DNA of 64,000 nt, from NCBI GenBank assembly GCA_945862135.1, contig CAMAYE010000001.1:1-64000 (forward strand). The letters are read 5' to 3'. A model generated the notes under the pieces. That model saw only the letters and a program-made list of their open reading frames with translations. It did not search any database and was not told where the DNA came from. Positions 36,589-46,354 of this stretch are shown piece after piece. The DNA comes from Bordetella parapertussis (GTDB lineage: Bacteria; Pseudomonadota; Gammaproteobacteria; Burkholderiales; SG8-41). The stretch's first letter is position 1. Every line of letters begins with the position of its first letter. Made by a program: the position numbers and the translations under genes.

Positions 36589-37755
36589 TCAGCCGCGCGC
36601 GCCGAAGGTCATGCGACGAACCAGAAAATTTTTCAGCGGTGGCATGCATCCGAGCAGCGTCAGCGCGAGCCCGCGCGCGATGCGCAACGACGACAGATCA
36701 TTGGAAAACAGCTGTACCAGAGAATGCGTGATGCCGATGCCGCCGCCGCGATCCACATTGCGTCGTGCGTGATATGCACGCAACCAGACAGCAGAACCTG
36801 GCGCATCAACGCCACCCATGGCGTGTTCCGCCAGTTCCCACGCATCACGCAGACCGAGGTTGAAGCCCTGACCCGCCACCGGATGGAGTGTCTGTGATGC
36901 ATTTCCGATCAATACAGCATGGTCGAGCGGCGTCCGCGGTGCGCGGCGCAATTTCAACGGGTAACTCGCGCGTCCGCTGACGCTGATGAAATTACCGACA
37001 CGCGAGCCGAATTCAACGCGCAACTCTTCAAGAAACTGTTTGGAATCAAGTTCGCATAACACCTGTGCGCGCGTGGGTGACGTTGTCCACACCAGCGCCC
37101 AGCCTGCACCATCCGGCAGCAAGGCGAGCGGGCCATGCGGCGTAAACCGTTCATAGGCCCTGCTGTTATGCGGGTGCTCACTCACTACGCGTGCAGTAAG
37201 CGCGCACTGCTGATAATCCACGATCTCGGCATCGGCAACGCCGCTGCCATCGGCCACAACAACCAGCGGTGCTGTCAATGCGTAGCGCTTCCCGTCCATC
37301 TCGTACTGCACCTGTGCCGATGGGCCGCCCTGCCACGCATCGACGCGGGCGCCAATACGACAATCGGCCGATGTCGCTTCAGCGGCACGCGCAAGTTCCT
37401 GCGCAAGCGCACTGTAGTCAATGACATAACCGAGTTCGGGCAACCCGGCTTCGGCAGCCTCCAGTCCGACGCGACCGAAGCCGCCTTGCTGCGAAACATG
37501 AATATGACGGATCGGTGTTGCGTTCGCCGCCAGCGCCGACCACACACCCAGTCGTTCAAGAATCAGCCGGGTACCGTAGGACAAGGCCAGTGGCCGGGAA
37601 TCGGCGGCAGCAGCAGTACTCGCCTCCAGCAACACCACGCGCCAGCCGGTCGGCTGCAGCGCCAGCGCCAGTGCGCTACCGACAGGTCCGCCGCCAATGA
37701 TGACGACATCGGCGGTTTCGGTATCCAGTGCAGCCGTATCGGCCAGATCAGCCAC
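36589..37755 (-). CDS. ubiH: Ubiquinone-pathway FAD monooxygenase (UbiH/UbiI/Coq6 family)
   Basis: Aromatic-ring hydroxylase of ubiquinone synthesis, 388 aa. N-terminal Rossmann motif VVIIGGGPVGSALALAL, the conserved VVADGSGVADAEI (the family's DG motif), and the FAD motif ending LIGNASQTLHPVAGQGFNLGLRDAWELAE are present. The start is GTG 37755, with GGGA upstream, overlapping the end of pepP by 8 nt. The pepP-ubiH pairing is conserved in proteobacteria; which ring position this enzyme hydroxylates cannot be told from sequence. Confidence 0.88.
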   Translation of the reverse strand: MADLADTAALDTETADVVIIGGGPVGSALALALQPTGWRVVLLEASTAAAADSRPLALSYGTRLILERLGVWSALAANATPIRHIHVSQQGGFGRVGLEAAEAGLPELGYVIDYSALAQELARAAEATSADCRIGARVDAWQGGPSAQVQYEMDGKRYALTAPLVVVADGSGVADAEIVDYQQCALTARVVSEHPHNSRAYERFTPHGPLALLPDGAGWALVWTTSPTRAQVLCELDSKQFLEELRVEFGSRVGNFISVSGRASYPLKLRRAPRTPLDHAVLIGNASQTLHPVAGQGFNLGLRDAWELAEHAMGGVDAPGSAVWLRAYHARRNVDRGGGIGITHSLVQLFSNDLSSLRIARGLALTLLGCMPPLKNFLVRRMTFGARG

Positions 37756-39067
37756 GGCGATCCCGCATCAAGGCTTCGATGTCGGCCACGCTTTTCGGCG
37801 CTGCGGCGCTGAGGATTTCGCACCCACCATCGGTCACCAGCGCATCGTCTTCGATGCGGATGCCGATGTTGTAAAACGCCTCTGGCACGCCGGGCGCAGG
37901 CCGGATGTAACAACCGGGCTCCACGGTCAGCACCATGCCCGCTTGCAATTCGCGCCATTCGCCACCGGACTTGTATTCGCCGGCGTCATGCACATCGAGA
38001 CCCAGCCAGTGGCCGGTGCGGTGCATGTAGAACTGTTTGTAGGTTTCCTGCGCCAGCACATCATCCAGCGTGCCGCTGAGCAATTTCAGGTCGATGAAGC
38101 CCTGCGCCAGAACGGCCACTGCAGCGTCGTGCGGCATATTCCAGTGCGCGCCGGGTTTGACCGCGGAAATCGCCGCGGCCTGCGCGGCCAACACCAGTTC
38201 ATATACATCGCGCTGCGGGCTGCTGAAACGGCCGTTTACCGGAAACGTGCGGGTGATGTCGGAGGCATAACCGTCCAGTTCACAACCAGCATCAATCAAC
38301 AGCAGGTCGCCGTCGGCCAAAACCGCATTGTTCTCGACATAATGCAGCACGCAGGCATTGGCACCGCCGGCCACAATAGGGGTATAGGCCGGGGCCTGCG
38401 CGCCGCTGTTACGGAACTCGTGCTGGAACACGGCTTCAATTTCGTATTCGGTCTTGCCCGGTTGCGCCATCTGCATTGCGCGGCGATGTGCTGCAGCGGA
38501 AATTTCACCGGCATGGCGCATCACTGCAATTTCATGACCGTCCTTGACCAGACGCATCTCGTCCAGCAACAGACGCACGTCACGGATTTCGCCCGGCGCA
38601 GCAATGCCGCTGCGCGCGCGGCTGCGCACGGCATTGATCCAGCCCAGCACGCGTCCATCCCATATAGGGTCGGCGCCGAGATGTACCTGAACGCTCCCCC
38701 GATCCGCCAGCAGATCGGGCATGCGGACATCCAGCTCGGCGATGCTGCAGCCTTCATCAAGTGCAAAAACCTCACGTGCCGCTTCGGGACCATAACGATA
38801 ACCATCCCAGATTTCACGCTCGGCATTCTTGTCACGGCAGAACAGGATGCTGCGCGGCGTGTCACCGCCGACCAGCACCAGCACAGCTTCCGGTTCGCGG
38901 AAGCCGGTCAGGTAATAGAAATAACTGTCGTAACGATAAGGATAGTGGGCATCGCGGTTGCGCAGGCATTCCGGCGCCGTCGGCACAATGGCCACGCCAT
39001 TGCCCAGCCGGGCGGCAAGCCGGGCGCGGCGGCGTGCATAAACGGAAGCGTCAATCGGTGTGGTCAT
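37748..39067 (-). CDS. pepP: Xaa-Pro aminopeptidase (aminopeptidase P)
   Basis: Dinuclear Mn peptidase removing N-terminal residues before Pro. 439 aa from ATG 39067 (MTTPIDASVYARRRARLAAR); a 17-residue extension is rejected. The N-terminal domain has RYDSYFYYLTGFREPEAVLVL. The pita-bread metal ligands are in LLIDAGCELDGYASDITRTFPV (two Asp), HRTGHWLGLDVHDAG (His), LTVEPGCYI (Glu) and GIRIEDD (Glu). It is upstream of and overlaps ubiH. No clear ribosome site is seen; TATAAT occurs 7 nt before the ATG but has no matching -35. Confidence 0.95.
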   Translation of the reverse strand: MTTPIDASVYARRRARLAARLGNGVAIVPTAPECLRNRDAHYPYRYDSYFYYLTGFREPEAVLVLVGGDTPRSILFCRDKNAEREIWDGYRYGPEAAREVFALDEGCSIAELDVRMPDLLADRGSVQVHLGADPIWDGRVLGWINAVRSRARSGIAAPGEIRDVRLLLDEMRLVKDGHEIAVMRHAGEISAAAHRRAMQMAQPGKTEYEIEAVFQHEFRNSGAQAPAYTPIVAGGANACVLHYVENNAVLADGDLLLIDAGCELDGYASDITRTFPVNGRFSSPQRDVYELVLAAQAAAISAVKPGAHWNMPHDAAVAVLAQGFIDLKLLSGTLDDVLAQETYKQFYMHRTGHWLGLDVHDAGEYKSGGEWRELQAGMVLTVEPGCYIRPAPGVPEAFYNIGIRIEDDALVTDGGCEILSAAAPKSVADIEALMRDRRG

Positions 39068-39114
39068 GGAATGATTATAGCCGTCGCTTCTGCAGGGACG
39101 GCGCGGAAAACGGG

Positions 39115-39798
39115 TCAACCGCCGCGCGCCACGCGATCCACCGCGGCCAATCGTTCCGGTGTGCCGATGTCATGCCAGCTGCCGCGATACAGCTCACCGG
39201 TGACATGGCCCGCCGGCATCGCGGCGATCAGCAGATCAGCCAGCCGCGCGCGGGTACCGCGGGTGACACCGGAGAACAGTGCCGGGTGATAGGCGCCGAT
39301 GCCGCTGAAGGTGAACTTTGCGGTTCCATCGTTTTGCACCTGCCCGTCAACCAATGCGAAATCGCCGCGCGGATGCTGCGGCGGATTGTTGACCAGCACC
39401 AGATGCGCCAGCGGTCCTGTTTCATTTAATTGCTGGGCAGATTGCACCAACGCGGCAAAGTCGTAGTCGCTGTAGACATCGGCGTTGACGGCAATAAACG
39501 GAGTGTCACCCAACAAGGGCAACGCATAGGCGATGCCTCCGGCGGTTTCGAGCGCTTCGGTTTCGCGTGAATAACTGATGCGCACGCCATGCGCGGCGCC
39601 GTCACCCAGCGCAGCAGCAATTTTTTCGCCGAGATGCGCCAGATTGATCACCAGCTCGGTGATGCCGGCCCGCGCCAATGACAAAATAATCATTGAAATC
39701 AATGATTTACCTTTTATTTCCAGCAGCGATTTGGGCGTATAGTCAGTCAGCGGCCGCATCCGCTCGCCGCGTCCCGCCGCCAGAATCATGGCTTTCAC
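39115..39798 (-). CDS. murU: N-acetylmuramate 1-phosphate uridylyltransferase
   Basis: Makes UDP-MurNAc from MurNAc-1-P in the peptidoglycan recycling route that bypasses MurA. 227 aa from GTG 39798. It has the nucleotidyltransferase N terminus MILAAGRGERMRPLTDYTPKSLL, the Asp-containing FIAVNADVYSDYDF, and FSGIGAYHPALFSG. The family also includes sugar-1-P nucleotidylyltransferases such as HddC, but the position 10 nt after amgK makes MurU the better call. Longer in-frame reading (to 39855) runs into amgK and is rejected. Confidence 0.87.
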   Translation of the reverse strand: MKAMILAAGRGERMRPLTDYTPKSLLEIKGKSLISMIILSLARAGITELVINLAHLGEKIAAALGDGAAHGVRISYSRETEALETAGGIAYALPLLGDTPFIAVNADVYSDYDFAALVQSAQQLNETGPLAHLVLVNNPPQHPRGDFALVDGQVQNDGTAKFTFSGIGAYHPALFSGVTRGTRARLADLLIAAMPAGHVTGELYRGSWHDIGTPERLAAVDRVARGG

Positions 39799-39808
39799 GA
39801 TGAGGGAC

Positions 39809-40840
39809 TCAGAAGGTGTAACCGACCTGCGGGCTGCGTTGCTCCAGCTCGTCAAGCAAATGCAGCAAGGGCTTCAATGCAGCGTAACGTGCACCGACTT
39901 CGCGCGCATAACGCAGGAAACGCGGCGTGTCTTCAAGATAGCCGGGTTTGCCGTCGCGGTAGTGTATCCGCGCGAATATGCCCAGCACTTTCAGATGGCG
40001 CTGCAGACCCATCCATTCCAGCGAGCGATAAAACGCGCCAAAGTCCGCATCCACCGGTAGCTGCGCGCGTTTGGCCTGCTCCCAATAGCGCGCGACCCAG
40101 TCGATCACCCGTTCTTCCGGCCAGCTGAGGTAGGCGTCGCGGAACAATGAAGCGACGTCATAGGTGATCGGACCATACACGGCGTCCTGGAAATCCAGCA
40201 CGCCGGGATTCGGCGTCGACAGCATCAGGTTGCGCGGCATGTAGTCGCGGTGCACATACACGGAAGGCTGCGCCAGTGCACTGTCGGCCAGCAGTTGATT
40301 GATCTTGGCCAGCGAGTCTCGCTGCGTATCGTTCAGCGTGATACCGAGGTGGCGACCGGCATACCATTCGGGAAACAGATCCATTTCCCGCTGCAGCAAC
40401 GCGCGATCGTAGGGCGGCAGCACATCCGGGCGGCTGGCCCGCTGCCAGGTAATCAACGCTGCAATCGCGTCGCGGAACAGCGTATCAGCGTTGTCTTCAG
40501 TCAGGGCCTTCAGGTAGGTGGTGTTGCCAAGATCCGTCAGCAGCATGAATCCCTGCGCAGTATCCGCGGCCAGCACTTCCGGCACATGCACACCCGCGTC
40601 GCGCATCAATTGCGCAACATGGATGAATGGCCGGCTGTCTTCGCGTTCGGGCGGCGCATCCATGGCGATACGCGTCACACCATCCAGCGTTACACGAAAA
40701 TAGCGGCGGAAGCTGGCGTCTGCCGAAGCTGGCGCCAGCGTAAAGGACTTGCCGGGCAATTGCGCAGCGAGCCATGCATGGAGCGCGTCACGCCGCAAAT
40801 CGCTACTGGAGTCTGGGGATGGTTTCAATCGTTGCTTCAC
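39809..40840 (-). CDS. amgK: N-acetylmuramate / N-acetylglucosamine kinase AmgK
   Basis: Aminoglycoside-phosphotransferase-fold sugar kinase phosphorylating MurNAc and GlcNAc at C1. 343 aa. It shows ASADASFRRYFRV (ATP lid), the catalytic loop VHRDYMPRNLML and the metal-binding VLDFQDAVYGPITYD. It is followed by murU, the same pairing known from Pseudomonas recycling, which confers intrinsic fosfomycin tolerance there. The start is taken at GTG 40840 (no ribosome site visible, only 46 bp from the divergent lptD), so the N terminus is uncertain. Confidence 0.88.
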   Translation of the reverse strand: MKQRLKPSPDSSSDLRRDALHAWLAAQLPGKSFTLAPASADASFRRYFRVTLDGVTRIAMDAPPEREDSRPFIHVAQLMRDAGVHVPEVLAADTAQGFMLLTDLGNTTYLKALTEDNADTLFRDAIAALITWQRASRPDVLPPYDRALLQREMDLFPEWYAGRHLGITLNDTQRDSLAKINQLLADSALAQPSVYVHRDYMPRNLMLSTPNPGVLDFQDAVYGPITYDVASLFRDAYLSWPEERVIDWVARYWEQAKRAQLPVDADFGAFYRSLEWMGLQRHLKVLGIFARIHYRDGKPGYLEDTPRFLRYAREVGARYAALKPLLHLLDELEQRSPQVGYTF

Positions 40841-40886
40841 AGAGTGAATTGTGAGATTTTAGCACCTCGTCTGACACCCTTTCCCG

Positions 40887-43181
40887 ATGCCCTTTTCCCG
40901 AAAAACCCGAATTGCGCTTGCAGTCCTGTGCGCGTTGCCGCTGCTCGCCAACGCTGATGACGGGCTGACCCTGAAGCCACAACCTCGACTGTTGCCCCTT
41001 TCTGACTCGGCAGAAGAAGTTCCGCTGTTCATCGATGCCGATCGCATCCAGGGAACGCAGGACAAGGAACTTGAGGCTTTCGGCGATGTGCGGATGCGCA
41101 AACGCGGCCAGTCCTTCGCTGCCGACTGGATGCGCCACGACACGCCGAAGGACATCATCGATGCCAAAGGCAACGTACGTATGGAACAGGGACGCGAGCT
41201 GATTGAAGGCAGCGTGCTGCATTACCAGACCACGACGGATCGCGGATTCATGGAAAAACCGCGGTACATGCTGATGACCCTGCCCACCGCCGGACCCGGC
41301 AGCAGTGCGCCGCTGGCAGAAAGCGACGGGCGCGGCACGGCAGAACGACTGTTGTTCGAGGGACCGGGCCAATACCGGGTGGAGTCCGCCAATTACACGA
41401 CTTGCGAACCCGGCAATGACGCGTGGTTCCTGCGTGCCAAGCAGCTTGATATTGATCGCAGCCGTGACGTGGGCACTGCCCGTGATGCCAGCATCATCTT
41501 CATGGACCAGACTATTTTCTGGTCACCCTATCTGACCTTTTCGCTGCATGAGCAGCGCAAATCGGGCGTACTGACGCCCAGTTACCGCAGTTCGAACACC
41601 ACCGGTTTCGAATTCACGGTGCCGTATTACCTGAATCTGGCACCGGACATGGACGCAACCATTTATCCGCGCTACATGACCAAACGTGGCCTGCAGCTCG
41701 GCGGCGAGTTTCGCTACCTGGATCCGAAATGGCGGGGCGAGGCGCGGGCGGAAATGCTGTCCAATGACCAGCAGATCGGCACTGATCGCTGGGGCTTGTT
41801 CACCAAACACCAGCAGCAAATCGGCGATTCATGGGGCAGCAGCCTCAACCTTAACCGGGTTTCCGACGGCAAGTATTTCACCGATCTGTCGACACAAGTG
41901 GCGGTGACCTCCCAGGTTCATTTGTCCAATGATGCAACGCTGGCGCGCGGTGGTACCTGGGGAAACGGCGGCACCTACAGCATCTCCGCTTTTGCCCAGC
42001 GTTTCCAGACACTACAGTCCGATCCGCTGGCGCCGCTGACCCCGCCATACAACAGGCAACCGCAAATTTCACTGGCAGCACAGCGCCAAACCGTCAATCA
42101 GGGTGACTTCGAGTTTCTGGGTAACTACACGTCTTTTGATCATGTTTCCCTGGTCAACGGCCAGCGTGTTGTCGCCTATCCCAGCTATTCACTGCCTCTG
42201 CAAAATTCGTTTGCTCATTTCACACCCAAACTCGGTGCGCATCTCACCCGTTACACCATCGGCAGCAACAATACTGCGAACCTGCCGAATGCTACGCGCT
42301 CCTTGCCCGTTTTCAGTGTTGAAAGCGGCGTGGTATTCGAGCGGGAAACCAGCACCGGTGGCCAGCGGGCCATCCAAACGCTCGAGCCGAAGGCTTATTA
42401 CGTCTACATCCCTTACAAGGATCAAAGCACCCTCCCCAACTTTGACAGCGGCCTGCAGGACATCAATTTCGCGACCATTTTTTCCGAAAACCAGTTCAGC
42501 GGCCAGGACCGGATCAATGATGCGAACCAGCTGACGATGGGCATCACATCGCGTTTCATCAGTGCCGATTCCGGCATTGAACGGATACGCGGCGCCATTG
42601 CCCAGCGTTATTATTTCCAGTCACAACGGGTGACAGTGCCGGGCGTCGCACCAAGGGCGAGCGACAGCAACTCTTCTGATCTGCTCGCCGCACTGAGCGG
42701 CAATATCGCGACCAACTGGACAGCTGACGCCGGATGGCAATACAACACGGATCTGAAGGAAACCCAGAAATTCAATGTCTCCGGACGCTACCAGCCGCAA
42801 CGCGGCAAGGTGCTCAATCTGGCCTATCGCGAAACCATCAACTCGGTGCGGCAGGCGGATTTTTCCGCACAGTGGCCGGTCAAGAACGGCTGGACTGCTG
42901 TAGGCCGCTGGAACTACTCGCTGCTCGACAACCGTGCGCTGGAGACTCTGGCCGGCGTGGAATACAATGATCGGTGCTGGTCGCTGCGTATTGCGGCGCA
43001 CCGCTTCGCCACAACGACCAGCGCCGCAAGCACATCGATATTCATACAGCTCGAACTGAACGGCGTTTCACGGATCGGCAGTAATCCGCTGGATGTTTTG
43101 CAGCGGAATATCGGCGGCTACAAGCAGTTTGACCCGCGCTCGCCGGCTCCGGTCGAATACAATGTGCCTGGATTGTTCTGA
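40887..43181 (+). CDS. lptD: LPS-assembly protein LptD
   Basis: Outer-membrane beta-barrel that inserts LPS at the cell surface with LptE. 764 aa: signal peptide MPFSRKTRIALAVLCALPLLANA, a periplasmic OstA/jellyroll domain (about 45-200; FIDADRIQGTQDKELEAFGDV), then the barrel ending in an aromatic residue (VPGLF). The mature protein has only two Cys, C173 (TTCEPG) and C697 (NDRCWSLR), where E. coli has four. First gene of lptD-surA-pdxA-rsmA. No strong ribosome site precedes ATG 40887. Confidence 0.96.
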   Translation: MPFSRKTRIALAVLCALPLLANADDGLTLKPQPRLLPLSDSAEEVPLFIDADRIQGTQDKELEAFGDVRMRKRGQSFAADWMRHDTPKDIIDAKGNVRMEQGRELIEGSVLHYQTTTDRGFMEKPRYMLMTLPTAGPGSSAPLAESDGRGTAERLLFEGPGQYRVESANYTTCEPGNDAWFLRAKQLDIDRSRDVGTARDASIIFMDQTIFWSPYLTFSLHEQRKSGVLTPSYRSSNTTGFEFTVPYYLNLAPDMDATIYPRYMTKRGLQLGGEFRYLDPKWRGEARAEMLSNDQQIGTDRWGLFTKHQQQIGDSWGSSLNLNRVSDGKYFTDLSTQVAVTSQVHLSNDATLARGGTWGNGGTYSISAFAQRFQTLQSDPLAPLTPPYNRQPQISLAAQRQTVNQGDFEFLGNYTSFDHVSLVNGQRVVAYPSYSLPLQNSFAHFTPKLGAHLTRYTIGSNNTANLPNATRSLPVFSVESGVVFERETSTGGQRAIQTLEPKAYYVYIPYKDQSTLPNFDSGLQDINFATIFSENQFSGQDRINDANQLTMGITSRFISADSGIERIRGAIAQRYYFQSQRVTVPGVAPRASDSNSSDLLAALSGNIATNWTADAGWQYNTDLKETQKFNVSGRYQPQRGKVLNLAYRETINSVRQADFSAQWPVKNGWTAVGRWNYSLLDNRALETLAGVEYNDRCWSLRIAAHRFATTTSAASTSIFIQLELNGVSRIGSNPLDVLQRNIGGYKQFDPRSPAPVEYNVPGLF

Positions 43182-43228
43182 CCGGCCGCTTGCACGGCGA
43201 CCGGGCAACCCGAAACCCTGGAACTGAC

Positions 43229-44542
43229 ATGTACTCCCGCGCCTTCTTCCTCTTTTTTTCCGCCTTTCTGCTCCTCGGCACCAGCAACGCCGGAGCCCAG
43301 CAGGCCAAACCCCGCGCCATCGTTACCGTTGACCGCATCATTGCGGTGGTCAACGATGAAGTCGTGACTGAACGTGAACTGGCGGCACGCGTCGATTTTG
43401 CCTTCCGCCAGCTGCGTGCACAGGGCACGCCGCCGCCTTCACGTGAAATCATTGAACGGCAGGTGATTGAGCGCGTGATCAATGACCGTGTGCAGCTTCA
43501 GCATGCCCGCGAGATCGGCCTGCGCATTGATGACGCCGAGCTCGACCGCGCCCTGCAGCGGATCGCCGAGCAGAACAAGATGACACTGCCGCAGTTGCGC
43601 GCTGTTCTGGCCAAAGACAATGTTCCATTTGCCAAATTCCGTGAGGACATCCGCAGCGAAATAACGCTGTCCCGCCTGAAGGAGCGCGAAATCGCGCAGA
43701 GGGTGGTAGTCACCGAGGCTGAGATCGACAATTTCATCCAGAGTCAGCAGACTCAGCCTGGACGCGACGAGTTCAATGTTTCACATATCCTTGTTGCCGT
43801 ACCGGAAAACGCATCGCCGGAGCAATTGCAGGCTAGGCGAGACCGCGCAGAACAGGCGCTGGCGCAGATCAAGGGCGGGGCTGATTTCCGCCAGGTCGCC
43901 GCGGCCTTTTCCGACGGCCCCGAAGCCCTGCAGGGCGGCGTGATCGGCTGGCGTCAGGCCGATCGTCTACCGACATTGTTTGTCGAAGCGCTGCGTACCT
44001 TGCAACCAGGTCAGTTAAGCGGTTTGCTGCGCAGCCCCAACGGCTTTCACATCCTGCTTCTGAACGAGCGCCGCGGCGGGGCCGCGCCAATGCTCGTACA
44101 GCAGACGCGTGCGCGCCACATTCTGATCAAGACCAATGAACTGGTATCGGAAACCGAAGCGCGCAACCGCCTGCTGGCCTTGAAGGAGCGTCTGGATAAC
44201 AAAGCTGATTTCGCCGAGCTTGCGAGGGCCCGATCGGAAGACACGAGCGCATCGCGCGGCGGTGATCTGAACTGGCTGTCACCCGGGGATACCGTGCCCG
44301 AATTCGAACAGGCGATGAATGCATTGAAGCCTGGTGAAATCAGTGCGCCGGTGCGCAGTCCTTTCGGCTGGCACCTGATCCAGGTCATGGAACGACGCAA
44401 CCAGGACATGTCCAAGGAAGGTGAGCGCATGAATGTGCGTCAGACCCTGCGCGAACGCAAAACCGATGAAGCCTATCAGGAGTGGGTGCGCCAGTTGCGT
44501 GACCGTGCCTATATCGAGCAGCGGCTCGACAATCGAAATTGA
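43229..44542 (+). CDS. surA: Periplasmic chaperone and peptidyl-prolyl isomerase SurA
   Basis: Escorts outer-membrane proteins, including LptD, across the periplasm. 437 aa from ATG 43229 with a signal peptide (MYSRAFFLFFSAFLLLGTSNAGA). The N-terminal chaperone domain has IIAVVNDEVVTERELAARVD and VIERVINDRVQLQHAREIG. Two parvulin domains follow, starting FNVSHILVAVPE and RARHILIKTNELV, with a C-terminal helix. GGA lies 6 nt before the ATG. It lies 47 nt after lptD. Confidence 0.96.
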   Translation: MYSRAFFLFFSAFLLLGTSNAGAQQAKPRAIVTVDRIIAVVNDEVVTERELAARVDFAFRQLRAQGTPPPSREIIERQVIERVINDRVQLQHAREIGLRIDDAELDRALQRIAEQNKMTLPQLRAVLAKDNVPFAKFREDIRSEITLSRLKEREIAQRVVVTEAEIDNFIQSQQTQPGRDEFNVSHILVAVPENASPEQLQARRDRAEQALAQIKGGADFRQVAAAFSDGPEALQGGVIGWRQADRLPTLFVEALRTLQPGQLSGLLRSPNGFHILLLNERRGGAAPMLVQQTRARHILIKTNELVSETEARNRLLALKERLDNKADFAELARARSEDTSASRGGDLNWLSPGDTVPEFEQAMNALKPGEISAPVRSPFGWHLIQVMERRNQDMSKEGERMNVRQTLRERKTDEAYQEWVRQLRDRAYIEQRLDNRN

Positions 44543-44573
44543 TCAGCCAGGCTGATCCGGGAGCCGACGCACC

Positions 44574-45566
44574 ATGCCCGATGCTGCAGACACCCCGCTG
44601 ATCGCCGTCACCGCCGGCGAACCCGCCGGCATCGGTCCCGATCTTTGTGCAATGATCACCGAGCGCAAGTTTCCAGCGCGCATCGTGATCATCGCCGACG
44701 AAACACTGCTGCACACACGTGCCCGCAAGCTGGGGCTGGGCGGCTCACTGCCACGGTTTGCCGGCCGCGATGCGGCGCCGGCTTTTTCCGTACTGCATGT
44801 ACCCCTCGCAAAACAGGCTGCGGCTGGACGCATCGACGCGGCCAACAGCCCTTACGTGCTGCGCACTCTCGAAATTGCCGCTGATGGCTGTCGCAACGGC
44901 CTGTTCGATGCCATGGCCACGGCGCCAGTGCACAAAGGCGTCATCAACGATGCAGGCATCGCTTTCACGGGACACACCGAATTCCTGCAGGAACGGTTGC
45001 AAACGCCTCATGTGGTCATGATGCTGGCCGGCGGCGGCATGCGGGTCGCACTCGCCACCACGCATCTGCCGCTGCATGCAGTGGCCGCAGCCATCACGCC
45101 GGACGGACTGGAGCGAACACTCCGCGTGCTGCGAGCCGATCTCGTGAACCGATTTGCGATAACCCAGCCAAGGATCGTTGTTGCCGGTCTCAACCCCCAT
45201 GCCGGTGAATCAGGGCATCTAGGGCGGGAGGAAATTGATGTCATCGTTCCGGTACTGGAAAAACTTCGCAATGAAGGATTTCATCTGATCGGCCCCTTGC
45301 CCGCCGACACCCTGTTCCAGCCTGAACGACTCAAGAACTGTGACTGCGTGCTGGCGATGTATCACGATCAGGGCCTTCCCGTGCTCAAATATGCCAGTTT
45401 CGGCGGCGGCATCAATATCACACTGGGTCTGCCGATCGTGCGGACTTCCGTTGATCACGGTACGGCACTGGAACTGGCCGGCACCGGCAAGGCGAAGGCT
45501 GAAAGCCTGGTCGCAGCGGTCGAGTTGGCAGCGGAACTCGCCTTGCGCAGCAGGCATCCGGCATAA
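44574..45566 (+). CDS. pdxA: 4-hydroxythreonine-4-phosphate dehydrogenase
   Basis: NAD-dependent step of pyridoxal phosphate synthesis, 330 aa. It contains VTAGEPAGIGPDL, TAPVHKGVINDAGIAFTGHTEFL, MLAGGGMRVALATTHLPL, LNPHAGESGHLGREE, MYHDQGLPVLKYASFGGGINITLGLP and TSVDHGTALELAG, which carry the metal-binding His residues. GGGAG precedes ATG 44574. It lies 31 nt after surA and 2 nt before rsmA. Confidence 0.97.
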   Translation: MPDAADTPLIAVTAGEPAGIGPDLCAMITERKFPARIVIIADETLLHTRARKLGLGGSLPRFAGRDAAPAFSVLHVPLAKQAAAGRIDAANSPYVLRTLEIAADGCRNGLFDAMATAPVHKGVINDAGIAFTGHTEFLQERLQTPHVVMMLAGGGMRVALATTHLPLHAVAAAITPDGLERTLRVLRADLVNRFAITQPRIVVAGLNPHAGESGHLGREEIDVIVPVLEKLRNEGFHLIGPLPADTLFQPERLKNCDCVLAMYHDQGLPVLKYASFGGGINITLGLPIVRTSVDHGTALELAGTGKAKAESLVAAVELAAELALRSRHPA

Positions 45567-45568
45567 GC

Positions 45569-46354
45569 ATGCGTTCTGCAAGCGGGCACATCCCGCGCAA
45601 GCGTTTCGGCCAGAATTTCCTGATCGACGACGGCATTATCGCCGGCATCATTTCGGCCATCACACCTCAACGCAACGACAATCTGGTTGAGATCGGTCCA
45701 GGCCTCGGCGCCTTGACGGAACCGTTGCTGGGCCGCTTGGACCTGCTGCAGGTAATCGAGATTGATCGCGACCTGATCGCCCGGCTGCGCAATCAGTATC
45801 CGCCGGATCGCCTGACCATTCACGAAGGCGACGTGCTTGATTTCGATTTTTCAACGCTGGGCCATGGCCTGCGTATCGTTGGCAATCTGCCCTACAACAT
45901 TTCCACACCCTTGCTGTTCCGGTTCGCCGCGTATGCAGGCTACATCCGTGACATACATGTCATGCTGCAACGGGAAGTCGTGGAACGCATGGTCGCCGCG
46001 CCCGGGGATTCGGAATTCAGTCGACTCTCGGTGATGCTGCAGTACCGTTTCGACATGGAAAAAATGTTTGACGTGCCGGCGGATTCATTTGATCCCGCGC
46101 CGAAGGTCGAATCCGCAGTGGTACGGCTGACACCCCTCGATCAGCTGCCGCATCCGGCGCGCAGCGAAATCGTGTTTGCCGAAGTGGTCAGTCGCGCATT
46201 CGCACAACGGCGCAAGACGCTGCGCAACACACTGAAAGGCATGGTGTCAGCCGACCAGCTCTCCGCGCTCGGCATCAATGCCGGGGCGCGGGCGCAGGAG
46301 CTTTCGGTTGCAGAGTTTGTGCGGATTGCCGACGCCGTAACGGCGCCATCTTAG
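45569..46354 (+). CDS. rsmA: 16S rRNA adenine dimethyltransferase RsmA (KsgA)
   Basis: Dimethylates A1518 and A1519 in 16S rRNA, a late 30S check. 261 aa. Signatures are [10 protein letters not shown] at the N terminus, the SAM motif [25 protein letters not shown], and catalytic NLPYNIST. The C-terminal region [16 protein letters not shown] is conserved. The stop overlaps the stop of the convergent gloA. Last gene of lptD-surA-pdxA-rsmA. Confidence 0.97.
   Translation: MRSASGHIPRKRFGQNFLIDDGIIAGIISAITPQRNDNLVEIGPGLGALTEPLLGRLDLLQVIEIDRDLIARLRNQYPPDRLTIHEGDVLDFDFSTLGHGLRIVGNLPYNISTPLLFRFAAYAGYIRDIHVMLQREVVERMVAAPGDSEFSRLSVMLQYRFDMEKMFDVPADSFDPAPKVESAVVRLTPLDQLPHPARSEIVFAEVVSRAFAQRRKTLRNTLKGMVSADQLSALGINAGARAQELSVAEFVRIADAVTAPS

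Noticed and set aside
39074-39079. TATAAT box just before pepP
   Set aside because: The hexamer is perfect, but at 17 nt upstream the sequence is GCCGTC and it sits only 7 nt from the ATG; there is no supporting -35 or leader.
37697-39289. Open frame of 530 codons on the plus strand across pepP and murU
   Set aside because: It crosses two well-supported minus-strand genes and shows no domain.
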